A stretch of DNA of 6,987 nucleotides from Desulfonatronovibrio sp046496945 (GCA_046496945.1 JAWOGL010000033.1:1-6987), one strand, 5' to 3'. Positions 1-6,987 are shown, counted from the first letter of the stretch. A program made the numbers and translations. The notes: a model not told the origin generated them from the letters alone.

Positions 1-138
1 TCCGTCTACATGCTGAGCCGTGAACTGGGCGTGGACATGCCCATTACCGGTCAGGTGTACCGTGTCCTTTTTGAGAACAAAGATCCCAGGTCTGCTGTTG
101 AAGAGCTTATGACCAGGGCTTTGAAGTCAGAACAATAA
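1..138 (+). CDS. gpsA: Glycerol-3-phosphate dehydrogenase [NAD(P)+], C-terminal end (partial)
   Basis: The window opens inside a reading frame (frame 1) that ends with TAA at 136-138, leaving 45 codons. The visible protein contains ELGVDMPIT followed by QVYRVLF and KDPRSAVEELMTR. This is the typical last part of the all-helical C-terminal domain of GpsA, where the family has 'MPI...VY.VLF....P..A...LM.R'. GpsA reduces dihydroxyacetone phosphate to sn-glycerol 3-phosphate in the cytoplasm for phospholipid synthesis. The NAD(P)-binding Rossmann domain and the catalytic lysine lie upstream, outside the window. The next gene starts 17 bases after the stop, so co-transcription with the permease genes is likely. 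The family call rests on a short but characteristic tail. Confidence 0.87.
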   Translation, partial: SVYMLSRELGVDMPITGQVYRVLFENKDPRSAVEELMTRALKSEQ

Positions 139-155
139 CCGGAATTTTCCGCCAG

Positions 156-1148
156 GTGAATTTACTCAAACGCTTACTTGTCAAAATAGTGTGGCTGGGC
201 ATAGTTCTATTGGGAATAACCCTGCTCAGCTTCTGGATTATTCATTTAGCCCCGGGTTCTCCCACGGACATGCAGACCACTCTTAGTCCCACTGCCGGGG
301 CAGAGGCAAGAGAACGCCTGGAAAAGATCTACGGCCTGGATCAGCCCGTTCATGTCCAGTACCTGAGCTGGGTCAAAAGAGTGATAATGCTGGATTTCGG
401 ACGTTCCCTGAGCGGTGATCACCGTCCGGTCTGGGACAAGATTAAAGAACGCATGCCTCTGACCCTGAGTCTTAATGTTGTTTCCCTTGTCCTGATCCTG
501 GGCATAAGTATTCCCATTGGTATTTTTTCCGCGCTTTACCAGGGCGGGTGGTTTGACCGGTCCATGACCATTCTGGTGTTTATTGGTTTTGCCATGCCCA
601 GTTTCTGGCTGGCTCTGCTGCTGATGATGGCCTTTGGTATATATTTTCCGATTCTGCCTATTTCCGGAGTAACCTCTCTTGATTTTGAGCTTCTGAGCTT
701 CTGGGGCAAAGCCGCTGATCTCATCAGACACCTGGCTCTGCCGGTGTTTGTTTTTACCATCACCGGTCTGGCCGGCATGTCCAGATTTATGAGAACCTCC
801 ATGCTGGAGGTCCTGCGCCAGGATTATATTCTCACCGCCAGAGCCAAAGGACTGCCCACCCGGGTGGTGGTTTTCAAGCACGGCCTGCGCAACGCCCTTA
901 TGCCGGTTATTACCATTCTGGGATTGTCCATACCCACCCTGATAGGCGGCAGCGTAATTGTGGAATCCATTTTTTCTTTGCCCGGCCTGGGACAACTTTT
1001 TTATCATTCGGTTCTGGCCAGGGACTATCCTTTGGTCATGGGAAATCTGGTTCTGGTATCCGTGCTCACTCTGGCCGGGAACCTTCTGGCTGATCTTGGC
1101 TACGCCCTGGCTGATCCCAGGATAAGACTGGGAGCAGGGAGTGAGTAA
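156..1148 (+). CDS. dppB: ABC transporter permease, DppB/OppB type (peptide/nickel family)
   Basis: 330-residue inner-membrane permease, a normal length for the DppB/OppB family. Residues 10-31 form the first membrane helix, followed by an external segment with the family's YGLD (59-62) and DFGRSL (80-85) motifs. Further hydrophobic segments lie near 105-128, 136-166, 190-208, 250-275 and 291-316. The cytoplasmic EAA loop that docks the ATPase is clear: DYILTARAKGL at 223-233 and HGLRNALMP at 242-250. VESIFSLPGLGQL at 269-281 is also characteristic. The start is a GTG: no in-frame ATG lies near, and a weak GGAA at 141-144 is the only ribosome-binding candidate. The permease should pair with the DppC-like product three bases downstream. 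The substrate (di- or oligopeptide, nickel or another solute) cannot be read from the permease, so the symbol denotes the family only. Confidence 0.93.
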   Translation: MNLLKRLLVKIVWLGIVLLGITLLSFWIIHLAPGSPTDMQTTLSPTAGAEARERLEKIYGLDQPVHVQYLSWVKRVIMLDFGRSLSGDHRPVWDKIKERMPLTLSLNVVSLVLILGISIPIGIFSALYQGGWFDRSMTILVFIGFAMPSFWLALLLMMAFGIYFPILPISGVTSLDFELLSFWGKAADLIRHLALPVFVFTITGLAGMSRFMRTSMLEVLRQDYILTARAKGLPTRVVVFKHGLRNALMPVITILGLSIPTLIGGSVIVESIFSLPGLGQLFYHSVLARDYPLVMGNLVLVSVLTLAGNLLADLGYALADPRIRLGAGSE

Positions 1149-1151
1149 GAA

Positions 1152-1994
1152 ATGATTTACCGTTTCCTGCGGGGCATTTTTTCCTCCAGATACATACTCC
1201 TGTTTCTGGGCATTTTTATCGTGGGCACCATGAGTGTGGTGGCCTTGCTGGCGCCTTTTATAGCGCCTTTTGATCCCACCCATATCAATGTGGACGCGAT
1301 TCTTCATCCTCCCTGCGCCAAGTATCTCCTGGGTACGGACACCCTGGGCCGGGATGTTTTTTCCAGACTGGTGTACGGAGCCCGGGTGTCTTTATGGGTT
1401 GGATTCGTAGCGGTGGGCATTTCCCTGGCAATTGGTATATTTCTGGGGCTTATTGCCGGGTATTTCGGCAAGCTGGTGGACGAGGTGATCATGCGTTTTG
1501 TGGATGTCATGCTCTGTTTCCCCTCTTTCTTTCTTATCCTGGCGGTAATCGCCTTTTTAGAGCCCAGCCTGACCAATATTATGATTGTTATCGGCCTCAC
1601 TTCCTGGATGGGAGTTGCCAGGCTGGTCCGGGCGGAAACTCTTACTCTCCGGGAAAGGGACTTTGTGCACGCAGCCAGGCTGGGCGGCGCCGGAACAAGG
1701 CGGCTTCTGCTGGTGCATATTCTGCCCAACGCCATGCCTCCGGTTCTGGTTTCAGCAACTCTGGGGGTGGCAGCGGCCATTCTGACTGAATCCGCACTCA
1801 GCTTCCTGGGTCTGGGGGTTCAGCCGCCCACCCCGAGCTGGGGCAATATCCTCATGGAAGGCAAGGACGTCATGGGCATTGCCTATTGGCTGTCCATTTT
1901 TCCGGGATTGAGCATCCTTATAACCGTTCTGGGGTATAACCTGCTGGGGGAAAGCATCAGGGATTTGCTGGACCCGAGACTGAAACAAAACTGA
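1152..1994 (+). CDS. dppC: ABC transporter permease, DppC/OppC type (peptide/nickel family)
   Basis: 280-residue partner permease of the preceding gene. The first membrane helix is at about 14-38. It is followed by the diagnostic DppC/OppC motif LGTDTLGRDVFSR at 60-72, then hydrophobic segments near 80-104, 115-136, 140-157, 197-220 and 245-265. The EAA loop reads DFVHAARLGGAG at 170-181 and HILPNAMPP at 189-197. The C-terminal family block ESALSFLGLG (213-222) with PSWG (228-231) is present, and the protein ends with LLDPRLKQN, as is usual. The ATG lies three bases after the dppB stop, with AGGGAG at 1136-1141 as ribosome-binding site inside the dppB tail, so the two are almost certainly co-translated. 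Neither DppD/DppF-type ATPases nor a periplasmic binding protein are present in the window; they must be upstream of gpsA or elsewhere. Substrate unknown. Confidence 0.93.
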   Translation: MIYRFLRGIFSSRYILLFLGIFIVGTMSVVALLAPFIAPFDPTHINVDAILHPPCAKYLLGTDTLGRDVFSRLVYGARVSLWVGFVAVGISLAIGIFLGLIAGYFGKLVDEVIMRFVDVMLCFPSFFLILAVIAFLEPSLTNIMIVIGLTSWMGVARLVRAETLTLRERDFVHAARLGGAGTRRLLLVHILPNAMPPVLVSATLGVAAAILTESALSFLGLGVQPPTPSWGNILMEGKDVMGIAYWLSIFPGLSILITVLGYNLLGESIRDLLDPRLKQN

Positions 1995-2000
1995 GGCTCC

Positions 2001-3623
2001 ATGAAGATCCTGGCGGTAAATCTAGCCCTGTCAGACCAGTTAAGGGCAAGGGGACATGAAGTCCTGGACCTGAAGCCGGAGCCGGGAATCTTTCTGATTT
2101 ACCGTGATGCCGGAGTGCTGGAGTTTCGCCCTGACCTGATAATCCAGCAGGAAACACTGGGTCCCCGGATACTTCTGGCCGGTCTGGAACGTATGGCCTG
2201 CCCCAAGATATTCTGGTCCATAGATACCCATCTGAATTTTTTCTGGCATAAAATATATGGACGTAATTTTGATCTGGTCCTGACCACCCAGAAATCCTGG
2301 ACCCAAAAATTTAAAGACGCGGGATGCCGGGATTCCAGGTGGCTGCCCTGGTTCGGCCGGGAGAAAGGCTGGACACCCTGGGATAAAAGAGAGGTCAATG
2401 TCGGTTTTGTGGGCAGGATAACCGAGCATAGAAGAATCAGGGGGTGGATGGCAGAATTTCTCAAGGATACTTATCAGACGGATATTGTCCAGGGACTGAA
2501 CTTTGCCCGGATGCTAAACCTGTACTCAAAGACCAGGTTTGTGCCCAATGAATCCATAGCCGGAGAGATAAATTTCAGGATTTTTGAAGCCAGTTCTTGC
2601 GGCTGTCTGGTTTTGAACCAGAAACTGGCGGAAGATATCTCGGATCTTTATGAGCCAGGCAGAGAAATAGTCATATTTGAGCACGTGCTGGAACTAAAGG
2701 ACAAGCTGGATTTCTACATAAAAAATCCTGATATGGCCAGAAAAATCGCCTTTAATGGCTGGAACACAACCCGCAACAGACATCTTTCCAGGCACAGAGT
2801 CGCGGACTTGATTGAATATTTTCCCGCGCAGGAAAACAAAAAAATGGATTCCGCGGCCTTTCGGAAAAACTTATATTTAACTGTTCTGGAACTTTGGGAA
2901 TGCGGACGATTTAAGTCCTCCAAAAAGAAGATCCTGGAGATGCTTTTCAGCCTTCCGGTAGACCAGGAGGTTCTGGCCGCCATTATTCGTGTGCATAAAA
3001 GCGATTTTCAAAGGCTGCCCGGATATGTTATTCCCATACTGCAGCAGAAACAGTATGATCATGATCTGTTTGTCAACCTTAACTGTTCCACAGCCTGCCT
3101 CAGCATCGAAAGGTTTGACCTGGCCCGGCAGTTCTGGAAGAGGCAGGTCCTGAGCCAGGGCAAACTCTATTCCCCTGTGGATTCCCCTTTGCAACTCTAC
3201 CTGTTCTGGGCTAAAGAACTGACCAGAAAGGGCTTCAGGTTAAGACCGGGTTTTCTTTTTGATCCCGAACTCCACCTGCCCCAATCCGGGGTGGAATGCC
3301 TGATTAAGGCTTCGCTGACAGATCCGGACAATCAGGAAATCCTGCTGGATATTAAAAGAACAGTCCAGGGAATGCCCGGCCTCGAATCCATGGTCCTGAA
3401 GATTATTTCCGGGCAAAGCCTGAGGGATCATGCCAACTGGCGCTGGAATCTGGAGCTTGCTTTTTTTAACCTGCGAAGCTTTCGTCTCCGGGCAGGCCTG
3501 GAAGAGCTTTTTCTGGGAGTAGAAAACGCCGGAATAAGCGGTGAAACAGGACTTTTCATGGATATGCTGGCGGCCCGGGATGACAAAGGTTATCTCCGAA
3601 ATTACCTGAAGCGCGCCCAATAA
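2001..3623 (+). CDS. CgeB-like glycosyltransferase family protein with long uncharacterised C-terminal region
   Basis: 540 residues, no signal peptide and no membrane helix, so probably cytoplasmic. The N-terminus (MKILAVNLAL) begins a Rossmann-like fold. IFWSIDTHLNFFW (70-82) followed by DLVLTTQKSW (91-100) and VNVGFVGRI (132-140) resembles CgeB/DUF3880 proteins. GEINFRIFEASSCGCLVL (188-205) with DLYEPGREIVIF (215-226) matches the Glyco_trans_1_2 C-terminal domain of GT-B glycosyltransferases, where the Glu of FEA normally contacts the nucleotide-sugar. Such enzymes transfer sugars onto surface polysaccharide or protein; the acceptor here is unknown. Residues from about 276 to 540 look helical, recall degenerate TPR-like packing and belong to no family I recognise. 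Start: ATG with GAGG at 1993-1996, four bases upstream and overlapping the dppC stop, implying the same transcript. Glycosyltransferase fold fairly sure; activity unproven. Confidence 0.72.
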   Translation: MKILAVNLALSDQLRARGHEVLDLKPEPGIFLIYRDAGVLEFRPDLIIQQETLGPRILLAGLERMACPKIFWSIDTHLNFFWHKIYGRNFDLVLTTQKSWTQKFKDAGCRDSRWLPWFGREKGWTPWDKREVNVGFVGRITEHRRIRGWMAEFLKDTYQTDIVQGLNFARMLNLYSKTRFVPNESIAGEINFRIFEASSCGCLVLNQKLAEDISDLYEPGREIVIFEHVLELKDKLDFYIKNPDMARKIAFNGWNTTRNRHLSRHRVADLIEYFPAQENKKMDSAAFRKNLYLTVLELWECGRFKSSKKKILEMLFSLPVDQEVLAAIIRVHKSDFQRLPGYVIPILQQKQYDHDLFVNLNCSTACLSIERFDLARQFWKRQVLSQGKLYSPVDSPLQLYLFWAKELTRKGFRLRPGFLFDPELHLPQSGVECLIKASLTDPDNQEILLDIKRTVQGMPGLESMVLKIISGQSLRDHANWRWNLELAFFNLRSFRLRAGLEELFLGVENAGISGETGLFMDMLAARDDKGYLRNYLKRAQ

Positions 3624-3633
3624 ACCAAAGCCG

Positions 3634-3646
3634 GAACACAATGTTC
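3634..3646. promoter_or_regulatory. Inverted repeat upstream of recN, possible operator
   Basis: The 50-base gap before recN contains GAACA-CAA-TGTTC, two perfect five-base arms around a three-base centre, with its right edge 27 bases before the recN ATG. Written as GAAC-N5-GTTC it resembles the GAAC-N4-GTTC core of Gram-positive LexA (DinR) sites, but with one extra base. recN belongs to the SOS regulon in many bacteria, which makes a repressor site here plausible. It also sits immediately upstream of a possible -10 box. A chance palindrome of this size is possible and the regulator is not identified. Confidence 0.35.
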
Positions 3647-3652
3647 TGCTGA

Positions 3653-3658
3653 TATTAT
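3653..3658 (+). promoter_or_regulatory. Possible -10 box of a recN promoter
   Basis: TATTAT matches the sigma-70 -10 consensus at five of six positions and lies in an AT-rich patch in the longest intergenic gap of the window. No good -35 is seen: the hexamer 17 bases upstream (GCCGGA) is poor. The implied transcription start, about 3665, would leave a leader of only some nine bases that begins next to the AGG (3666-3668) of the recN ribosome-binding site. This is a weak call made from position and composition. Confidence 0.22.
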
Positions 3659-3673
3659 AACCATCAGGCTGAT

Positions 3674-5272
3674 ATGCTGGAAATACTGAGAATAAAAAAC
3701 CTGGCTTTGATTGAGGACATGGAGCTGGAGTTTCATCCCGGTCTCAACGTCCTTACCGGAGAATCCGGAGCAGGCAAGTCTTTTATCTTAAGGGCCCTGG
3801 ATTTTATCCTGGGGGACAGGATTAAGACCTCCATGATCAGACCGGGGGCTGACAAGGCTATGGTTGAGGCCTTGTTTGTCCTGGACGGGCAGGAACTTAT
3901 TCTGAAAAGGGAGATCGCGGCTGCTACAGGCCGGAGCCGTTTCTTCCTCAACGATTCTCTGAGTTCTCAGGATAAAGTTCAGGGCTTGAGGGACAAGCTT
4001 CTTATTCATACCAGCCAGCACGGACAGCAAAAGCTTCTCAGGCCCGGATTTCACGGTCTGATTCTTGACTCGTTTCTGCCTGACCAGACCCTTGTCGCCG
4101 GAAGAAATCAGGTTTTTGGGCGGCTGCAGTCTGTTTTAGCGGAAAAAGAGGATCTGGAAGCCAGGCTGTCGGGTCTGTCCGATAAAAGAGAATATCTGGA
4201 GTTCCAGCGTTCCCAGATAGAGAAAGTAAAACCCCGAAAGGGCGAGGAAGAAGAACTGGCCGTTAAAAGAGAATTGATTAAAACCAGGGCCGAGCTTGCC
4301 CAGTCCGTGCAGAAGGCTATGGATATTCTGCACAGCCCGGCAACCAGCCTGCTGGATAATTTTTTCGAGTTGAAAAAAACCGTGGCCAGCCTGGCTGAGA
4401 ATGATCCTGCTTTTTCCTCTCAGGTCCAGGAACTTGAAAACGCCCAGGCTGTTCTGGAAGACATTGACCGGACGCTGAGATCCACCAGTACCCGGGCTGA
4501 TACCATGGAACTGGAATCAGTGGAGTCCAGATTATGGGAACTGGCTCAATTAAGACGAAAGCTGAACCGCAGCCTGGATGAGATTCTGCGTCTTGAACAG
4601 GAGATCGAGGAAAACATTTCCTTTCTGGATCAGGGAAAACTCAGCCTGATGCAGCTGGAAAAAAAGGAACAGAGTCTTGGTGCTGAATTGGCCGCCGTAA
4701 TCAGGGATCTGGACGCCCAGAGGGCTGCGAGCGCGCAAGATTTAAAGGTCCGGCTGGAAAAAGACCTGCGTTTTCTGGGTTTTTCCGAACATATCAGGAT
4801 TGATTTTGATTTCAGTCCGGAAGAAATATATCCCGGCATATTTGAAAACAAGCTGAGACTGTTGTGGGTCCCTAATCCGGGTCAGCCTGCCCAGCCCCTG
4901 GACAAGATAGCCTCCGGCGGGGAGCTGTCCAGGTTCCTTCTGGCCCTGGTAGGGCTTAAGTCGGAGCAGAATCTGCCCACTCTCCTGTTTGACGAGGTGG
5001 ACGCGGGTATCGGCGGGACCATTCTTAACCAGGTCGGTCAGCGCATCAGGAATCTGGCAGAGGACCGCCAGGTTATCCTGATTACGCACTGGGCCCAGCT
5101 GGCCTGTCTGGCCGAGAAACATTTCATGGTCCAGAAAAACGTGGTGGATGGAATGACCCATACTTTATGTGAGGGCTTAAGTCCTCAGGAAACAAAACAG
5201 GAACTGGCCAGGATGGTTGGCGGGGATCAGGGTCTGGAACTGGCTGCCGGGCTGAAAAATGAAACAGATTAA
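3674..5272 (+). CDS. recN: DNA repair protein RecN
   Basis: 532-residue SMC-like ATPase, close to the usual 550. RecN acts on the nucleoid at double-strand breaks and helps hold DNA together for recombination. The N-terminal ATPase half has the canonical LEILRIKNLALIED start and Walker A GESGAGKS at 29-36. TSQHGQQKLL at 113-122 corresponds to the family's Q-rich segment. Residues about 150-365 are charged and heptad-like, the coiled-coil arms. The C-terminal half carries the ABC signature SGGELSR (414-420), Walker B LLFDEVDAGIGG (437-448) with catalytic Glu441, and the switch His472 in ITHWAQLA. No key residue is missing. The ATG is preceded by AGG at 3666-3668, and the start agrees with the family N-terminus. 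The 3' end overlaps pyrK by 14 bases. An inverted repeat upstream may indicate DNA-damage control. Confidence 0.97.
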   Translation: MLEILRIKNLALIEDMELEFHPGLNVLTGESGAGKSFILRALDFILGDRIKTSMIRPGADKAMVEALFVLDGQELILKREIAAATGRSRFFLNDSLSSQDKVQGLRDKLLIHTSQHGQQKLLRPGFHGLILDSFLPDQTLVAGRNQVFGRLQSVLAEKEDLEARLSGLSDKREYLEFQRSQIEKVKPRKGEEEELAVKRELIKTRAELAQSVQKAMDILHSPATSLLDNFFELKKTVASLAENDPAFSSQVQELENAQAVLEDIDRTLRSTSTRADTMELESVESRLWELAQLRRKLNRSLDEILRLEQEIEENISFLDQGKLSLMQLEKKEQSLGAELAAVIRDLDAQRAASAQDLKVRLEKDLRFLGFSEHIRIDFDFSPEEIYPGIFENKLRLLWVPNPGQPAQPLDKIASGGELSRFLLALVGLKSEQNLPTLLFDEVDAGIGGTILNQVGQRIRNLAEDRQVILITHWAQLACLAEKHFMVQKNVVDGMTHTLCEGLSPQETKQELARMVGGDQGLELAAGLKNETD

Positions 5273-6047
5273 CTCCCCTAATCCCGCATGCGGCCAGTTT
5301 GAAGTGCAGGCCCTGACTCACCCCGGGTCCCGGGATTTTTTCCATCTTTATTTAAAAGCCCCGGGCTGGGAGTACAGACCAGGCCAGTTTGTGATGATCA
5401 GACCCGCGGACTGGGGCAATGACCCTGTCTGGCCCCGGCCTTTTTCCATTTGTGAACAGACTGAAAACAGCCTGCGGCTGTTTATTCAGGTGATAGGCAG
5501 AGGGACCGATCTAATCAGCAGGCTGCAGCCCGGAAGTCTTGTGAATCTCTGGGGACCCCTGGGCAACGGATTCAGATATGATCCGGGTGAATCCCTGTAT
5601 ATTCTGGCCGGAGGTATGGGCATTGCTCCCTTTATGGGACTTTGCAAAACCCATCCCCATCCTGAACAGATATCTCTTCTTTTCGGACACCGCGTGGATA
5701 TAGGGTGCTATCCTTTTGCAGAGCTGCCCGGCAAAATTTATAAAAAACATCTCAAACAAAATACTCCGGCCGAAATTGTGGATTTTCAGGAAGTGCTGAA
5801 AAAAGAGATCCAGGGGTTTGCCGGCAGGGGCAGGGTTCTGGCCTGCGGCCCCACACCCTTTTTAAGGGTGATCAGGGAGTACGCAAACAAGTTCAGGGCT
5901 GACTGCCTGCTGTCTCTGGAAAATAAAATGGCCTGCGGGGTCGGGGCCTGTCTGGGTTGCGCAGCCAAAACCGGTTCAGGAGATTTTGTTCAGACCTGTA
6001 CCCATGGTCCTGTTTTCAGGTCTGATGAGGTTGTGCTGGAAAGCTGA
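5259..6047 (+). CDS. pyrK: Dihydroorotate dehydrogenase B, electron transfer subunit PyrK
   Basis: 262 residues, the family's usual size. PyrK passes electrons from the FMN of PyrD through a 2Fe-2S cluster and FAD to NAD+ in pyrimidine synthesis; it is cytoplasmic. The FAD-binding beta-barrel shows YRPGQFVMIRP (39-49), RPFSI (60-64) and RGTDLIS (81-87), then GPLGNGF (99-105). The nucleotide-binding domain has LAGGMGIAPF (116-125) and LACGPTPFL (194-202). The C-terminal cluster ligands are Cys226, Cys231, Cys234 and Cys247 in ENKMACGVGACLGC and VQTCTHGPVF, the spacing expected of PyrK. The ATG lies inside the last codons of recN, in another frame, without a strong ribosome-binding site, so translation is probably coupled to recN. 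pyrD follows after 41 bases, the standard pyrK-pyrD order. A general ferredoxin reductase-like role is less likely given that neighbour. Confidence 0.96.
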   Translation: MKQINSPNPACGQFEVQALTHPGSRDFFHLYLKAPGWEYRPGQFVMIRPADWGNDPVWPRPFSICEQTENSLRLFIQVIGRGTDLISRLQPGSLVNLWGPLGNGFRYDPGESLYILAGGMGIAPFMGLCKTHPHPEQISLLFGHRVDIGCYPFAELPGKIYKKHLKQNTPAEIVDFQEVLKKEIQGFAGRGRVLACGPTPFLRVIREYANKFRADCLLSLENKMACGVGACLGCAAKTGSGDFVQTCTHGPVFRSDEVVLES

Positions 6048-6088
6048 GTCAGGCAGTGCTGTTTTCTCCTCATGAATAAAGGGCTATC

Positions 6089-6987
6089 ATGGACTTAAAA
6101 GTTAGACTCGGAGCTCTGGAGCTCAAAAATCCGGTTATGACCGCGTCAGGCACTTTTGGCTACGGCCTGGAATTTACGCCTTTCGGCCACCTGGAAATCC
6201 TGGGGGCCATAGTGGTTAAGGGGCTTTCCCTGAAACCCAGGACCGGCAATCCCATGCCCAGGATCGCGGAAACCCCCTGCGGAATGCTCAACGCCATAGG
6301 CCTGCAGAATGTGGGGGTGGAAAAGTTTCTTAAGGACAAGCTGCCCCTTCTTCCCTGGCAGCAGACCCCTGTAGTGGTCAATCTTTACGCCCAGAGCGCT
6401 GAAGAATTCGGCGAGCTGGCAGGAGTACTAAGCCGGGAACCCGGGGTGGGCGCTCTGGAAGTGAATATATCCTGTCCCAATGTCAGGCAGGGTGGCCTGC
6501 AGTTCGGTCAGGACCCCCTTGCTGCCGGCCGGGTGGTGGAGACGGTCAAAAAGCATTCCGGCCGGAAGCCTGTGATTGTCAAGTTGAGTCCCAATATCAC
6601 CGATGTGAAAATAATTGCCAGAGCAGTGGAGTCGTCCGGAGCTGACATTATTTCCCTGATAAACACCATTGGAGGCATGGCTGTGGATATCAGGACCAGA
6701 AAACCCCTGCTGGCCAATATTTTCGGGGGATTGTCCGGCCCGGCCATAAAGCCGGTGGCCCTTAAAATGGTCTGCGAGGTATGCCGGGCAGTGAATATCC
6801 CGGTTATCGGTCTTGGAGGAATTTCCAGTGCCAGAGATATCCTGGAATTCATCCTGGTGGGAGCACATGCTGTTCAGGTGGGTACAGCCACCTTTACCCG
6901 TCCGGACAAGGTGTTCAATCTGGTGGATGAACTGGCGGATCTCACCCGTGAACTGGGGATAAATTCGTGGGATGAGTTCAGGGGCAC
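6089..6987 (+). CDS. pyrD: Dihydroorotate dehydrogenase B, catalytic subunit PyrD (3' end cut by window)
   Basis: 299 codons are visible with no stop; class 1B enzymes have about 300-310 residues, so only the last few should be missing. It oxidises dihydroorotate to orotate with FMN, the fourth step of UMP synthesis, as a heterotetramer with PyrK. Seen: TASGTFGYG (18-26), VVKGLSLKPRTGNP (42-55), TPCGMLNAIGLQN (62-74) and VNISCPN (125-131) with Cys129, the catalytic base of class 1 enzymes (class 2 uses Ser). SLINTIGGMAVDIRTRKP (189-206), GGLSGPAIKP (213-222) and the FMN-phosphate region IGLGGISSARD (240-250) plus VQVGTATF (262-269) follow. The start ATG has AAAGGG at 6078-6083, five bases upstream, and gives the family N-terminus. 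Class 1B identity is supported by the adjacent pyrK. Confidence 0.96.
   Translation, partial: MDLKVRLGALELKNPVMTASGTFGYGLEFTPFGHLEILGAIVVKGLSLKPRTGNPMPRIAETPCGMLNAIGLQNVGVEKFLKDKLPLLPWQQTPVVVNLYAQSAEEFGELAGVLSREPGVGALEVNISCPNVRQGGLQFGQDPLAAGRVVETVKKHSGRKPVIVKLSPNITDVKIIARAVESSGADIISLINTIGGMAVDIRTRKPLLANIFGGLSGPAIKPVALKMVCEVCRAVNIPVIGLGGISSARDILEFILVGAHAVQVGTATFTRPDKVFNLVDELADLTRELGINSWDEFRG

Noticed and set aside
246..1307. A 353-codon open frame on the - strand across dppB and the start of dppC
   Set aside because: Its product is rich in Gln, Gly, His and Asn with no recognisable domain. It lies exactly antisense to a clear permease gene, and it is a shadow of that gene's codon bias.
2040..2464. 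Two overlapping - strand open frames (129 and 121 codons) inside the glycosyltransferase-like gene
   Set aside because: They are antisense to a frame with clear family motifs, show no domain of their own, and overlap each other in different frames.
3624..3673. Terminator after the glycosyltransferase-like gene
   Set aside because: The only inverted repeat is the short AT-containing palindrome at 3634-3646. Its three-base loop, five-pair stem and lack of a following T-run do not fit an intrinsic terminator.
6048..6088. Possible terminator or attenuator between pyrK and pyrD
   Set aside because: Only a three-base stem (CAG...CTG) can be drawn and no stable stem followed by a T-run is present, so no terminator is called.
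6111..6124. GAGCT-CTGG-AGCTC hairpin-like inverted repeat shortly after the pyrD start
   Set aside because: It lies within pyrD codons 8-12 (GALEL), residues usual for the family at this place. The stem is only five base pairs, so a regulatory role is not supported.
6428..6868. A 146-codon - strand open frame inside pyrD
   Set aside because: The + strand here encodes the conserved PyrD core including the catalytic Cys and FMN-binding residues. The antisense product resembles no family.

Overview
The window is a gene-dense stretch with every supported gene on the + strand. It holds seven genes: gpsA (3' end), two oligopeptide/dipeptide-type ABC permeases, a CgeB-like glycosyltransferase with a long C-terminal extension, recN, pyrK and pyrD (complete except for its extreme 3' end). 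Gaps between genes run from a 14-base overlap to 50 bases. No stretch over 300 bases lacks a gene. I see no RNA gene, CRISPR array, insertion sequence, att site or intrinsic terminator.

Organism: a Gram-negative bacterium of moderate GC content. The gene set and protein style, in particular a CgeB/DUF3880-like glycosyltransferase among housekeeping genes and a pyrK-pyrD class 1B pair, suggest a sulfate-reducer-type deltaproteobacterium (Desulfovibrionales or relatives). This is an inference from family resemblance, not a phylogenetic result.

Layout. Bases 1-138 are the C-terminus of glycerol-3-phosphate dehydrogenase (phospholipid precursor supply). Bases 156-1994 encode a DppB/DppC-type permease pair 3 bases apart, without a binding protein or ATPase in view. 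Bases 2001-3623 encode the glycosyltransferase-like protein, six bases after the permease stop. The longest gap (3624-3673) precedes recN and contains an inverted repeat (GAACA-N3-TGTTC) and a possible -10 box, so it is the likeliest internal promoter. recN (3674-5272) overlaps pyrK (5259-6047) by 14 bases. pyrD follows after 41 bases and runs off the right edge.

How the genes work together: DppB and DppC should form one heteromeric transmembrane channel. PyrK and PyrD should form the class 1B dihydroorotate dehydrogenase, which passes electrons from dihydroorotate through FMN, a 2Fe-2S cluster and FAD to NAD+. recN is a DNA break repair gene that appears translationally coupled to pyrK. Neighbouring genes otherwise look functionally unrelated. 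I found no convincing new system; the points most worth checking are the recN upstream palindrome and the uncharacterised C-terminal half of the glycosyltransferase-like protein.
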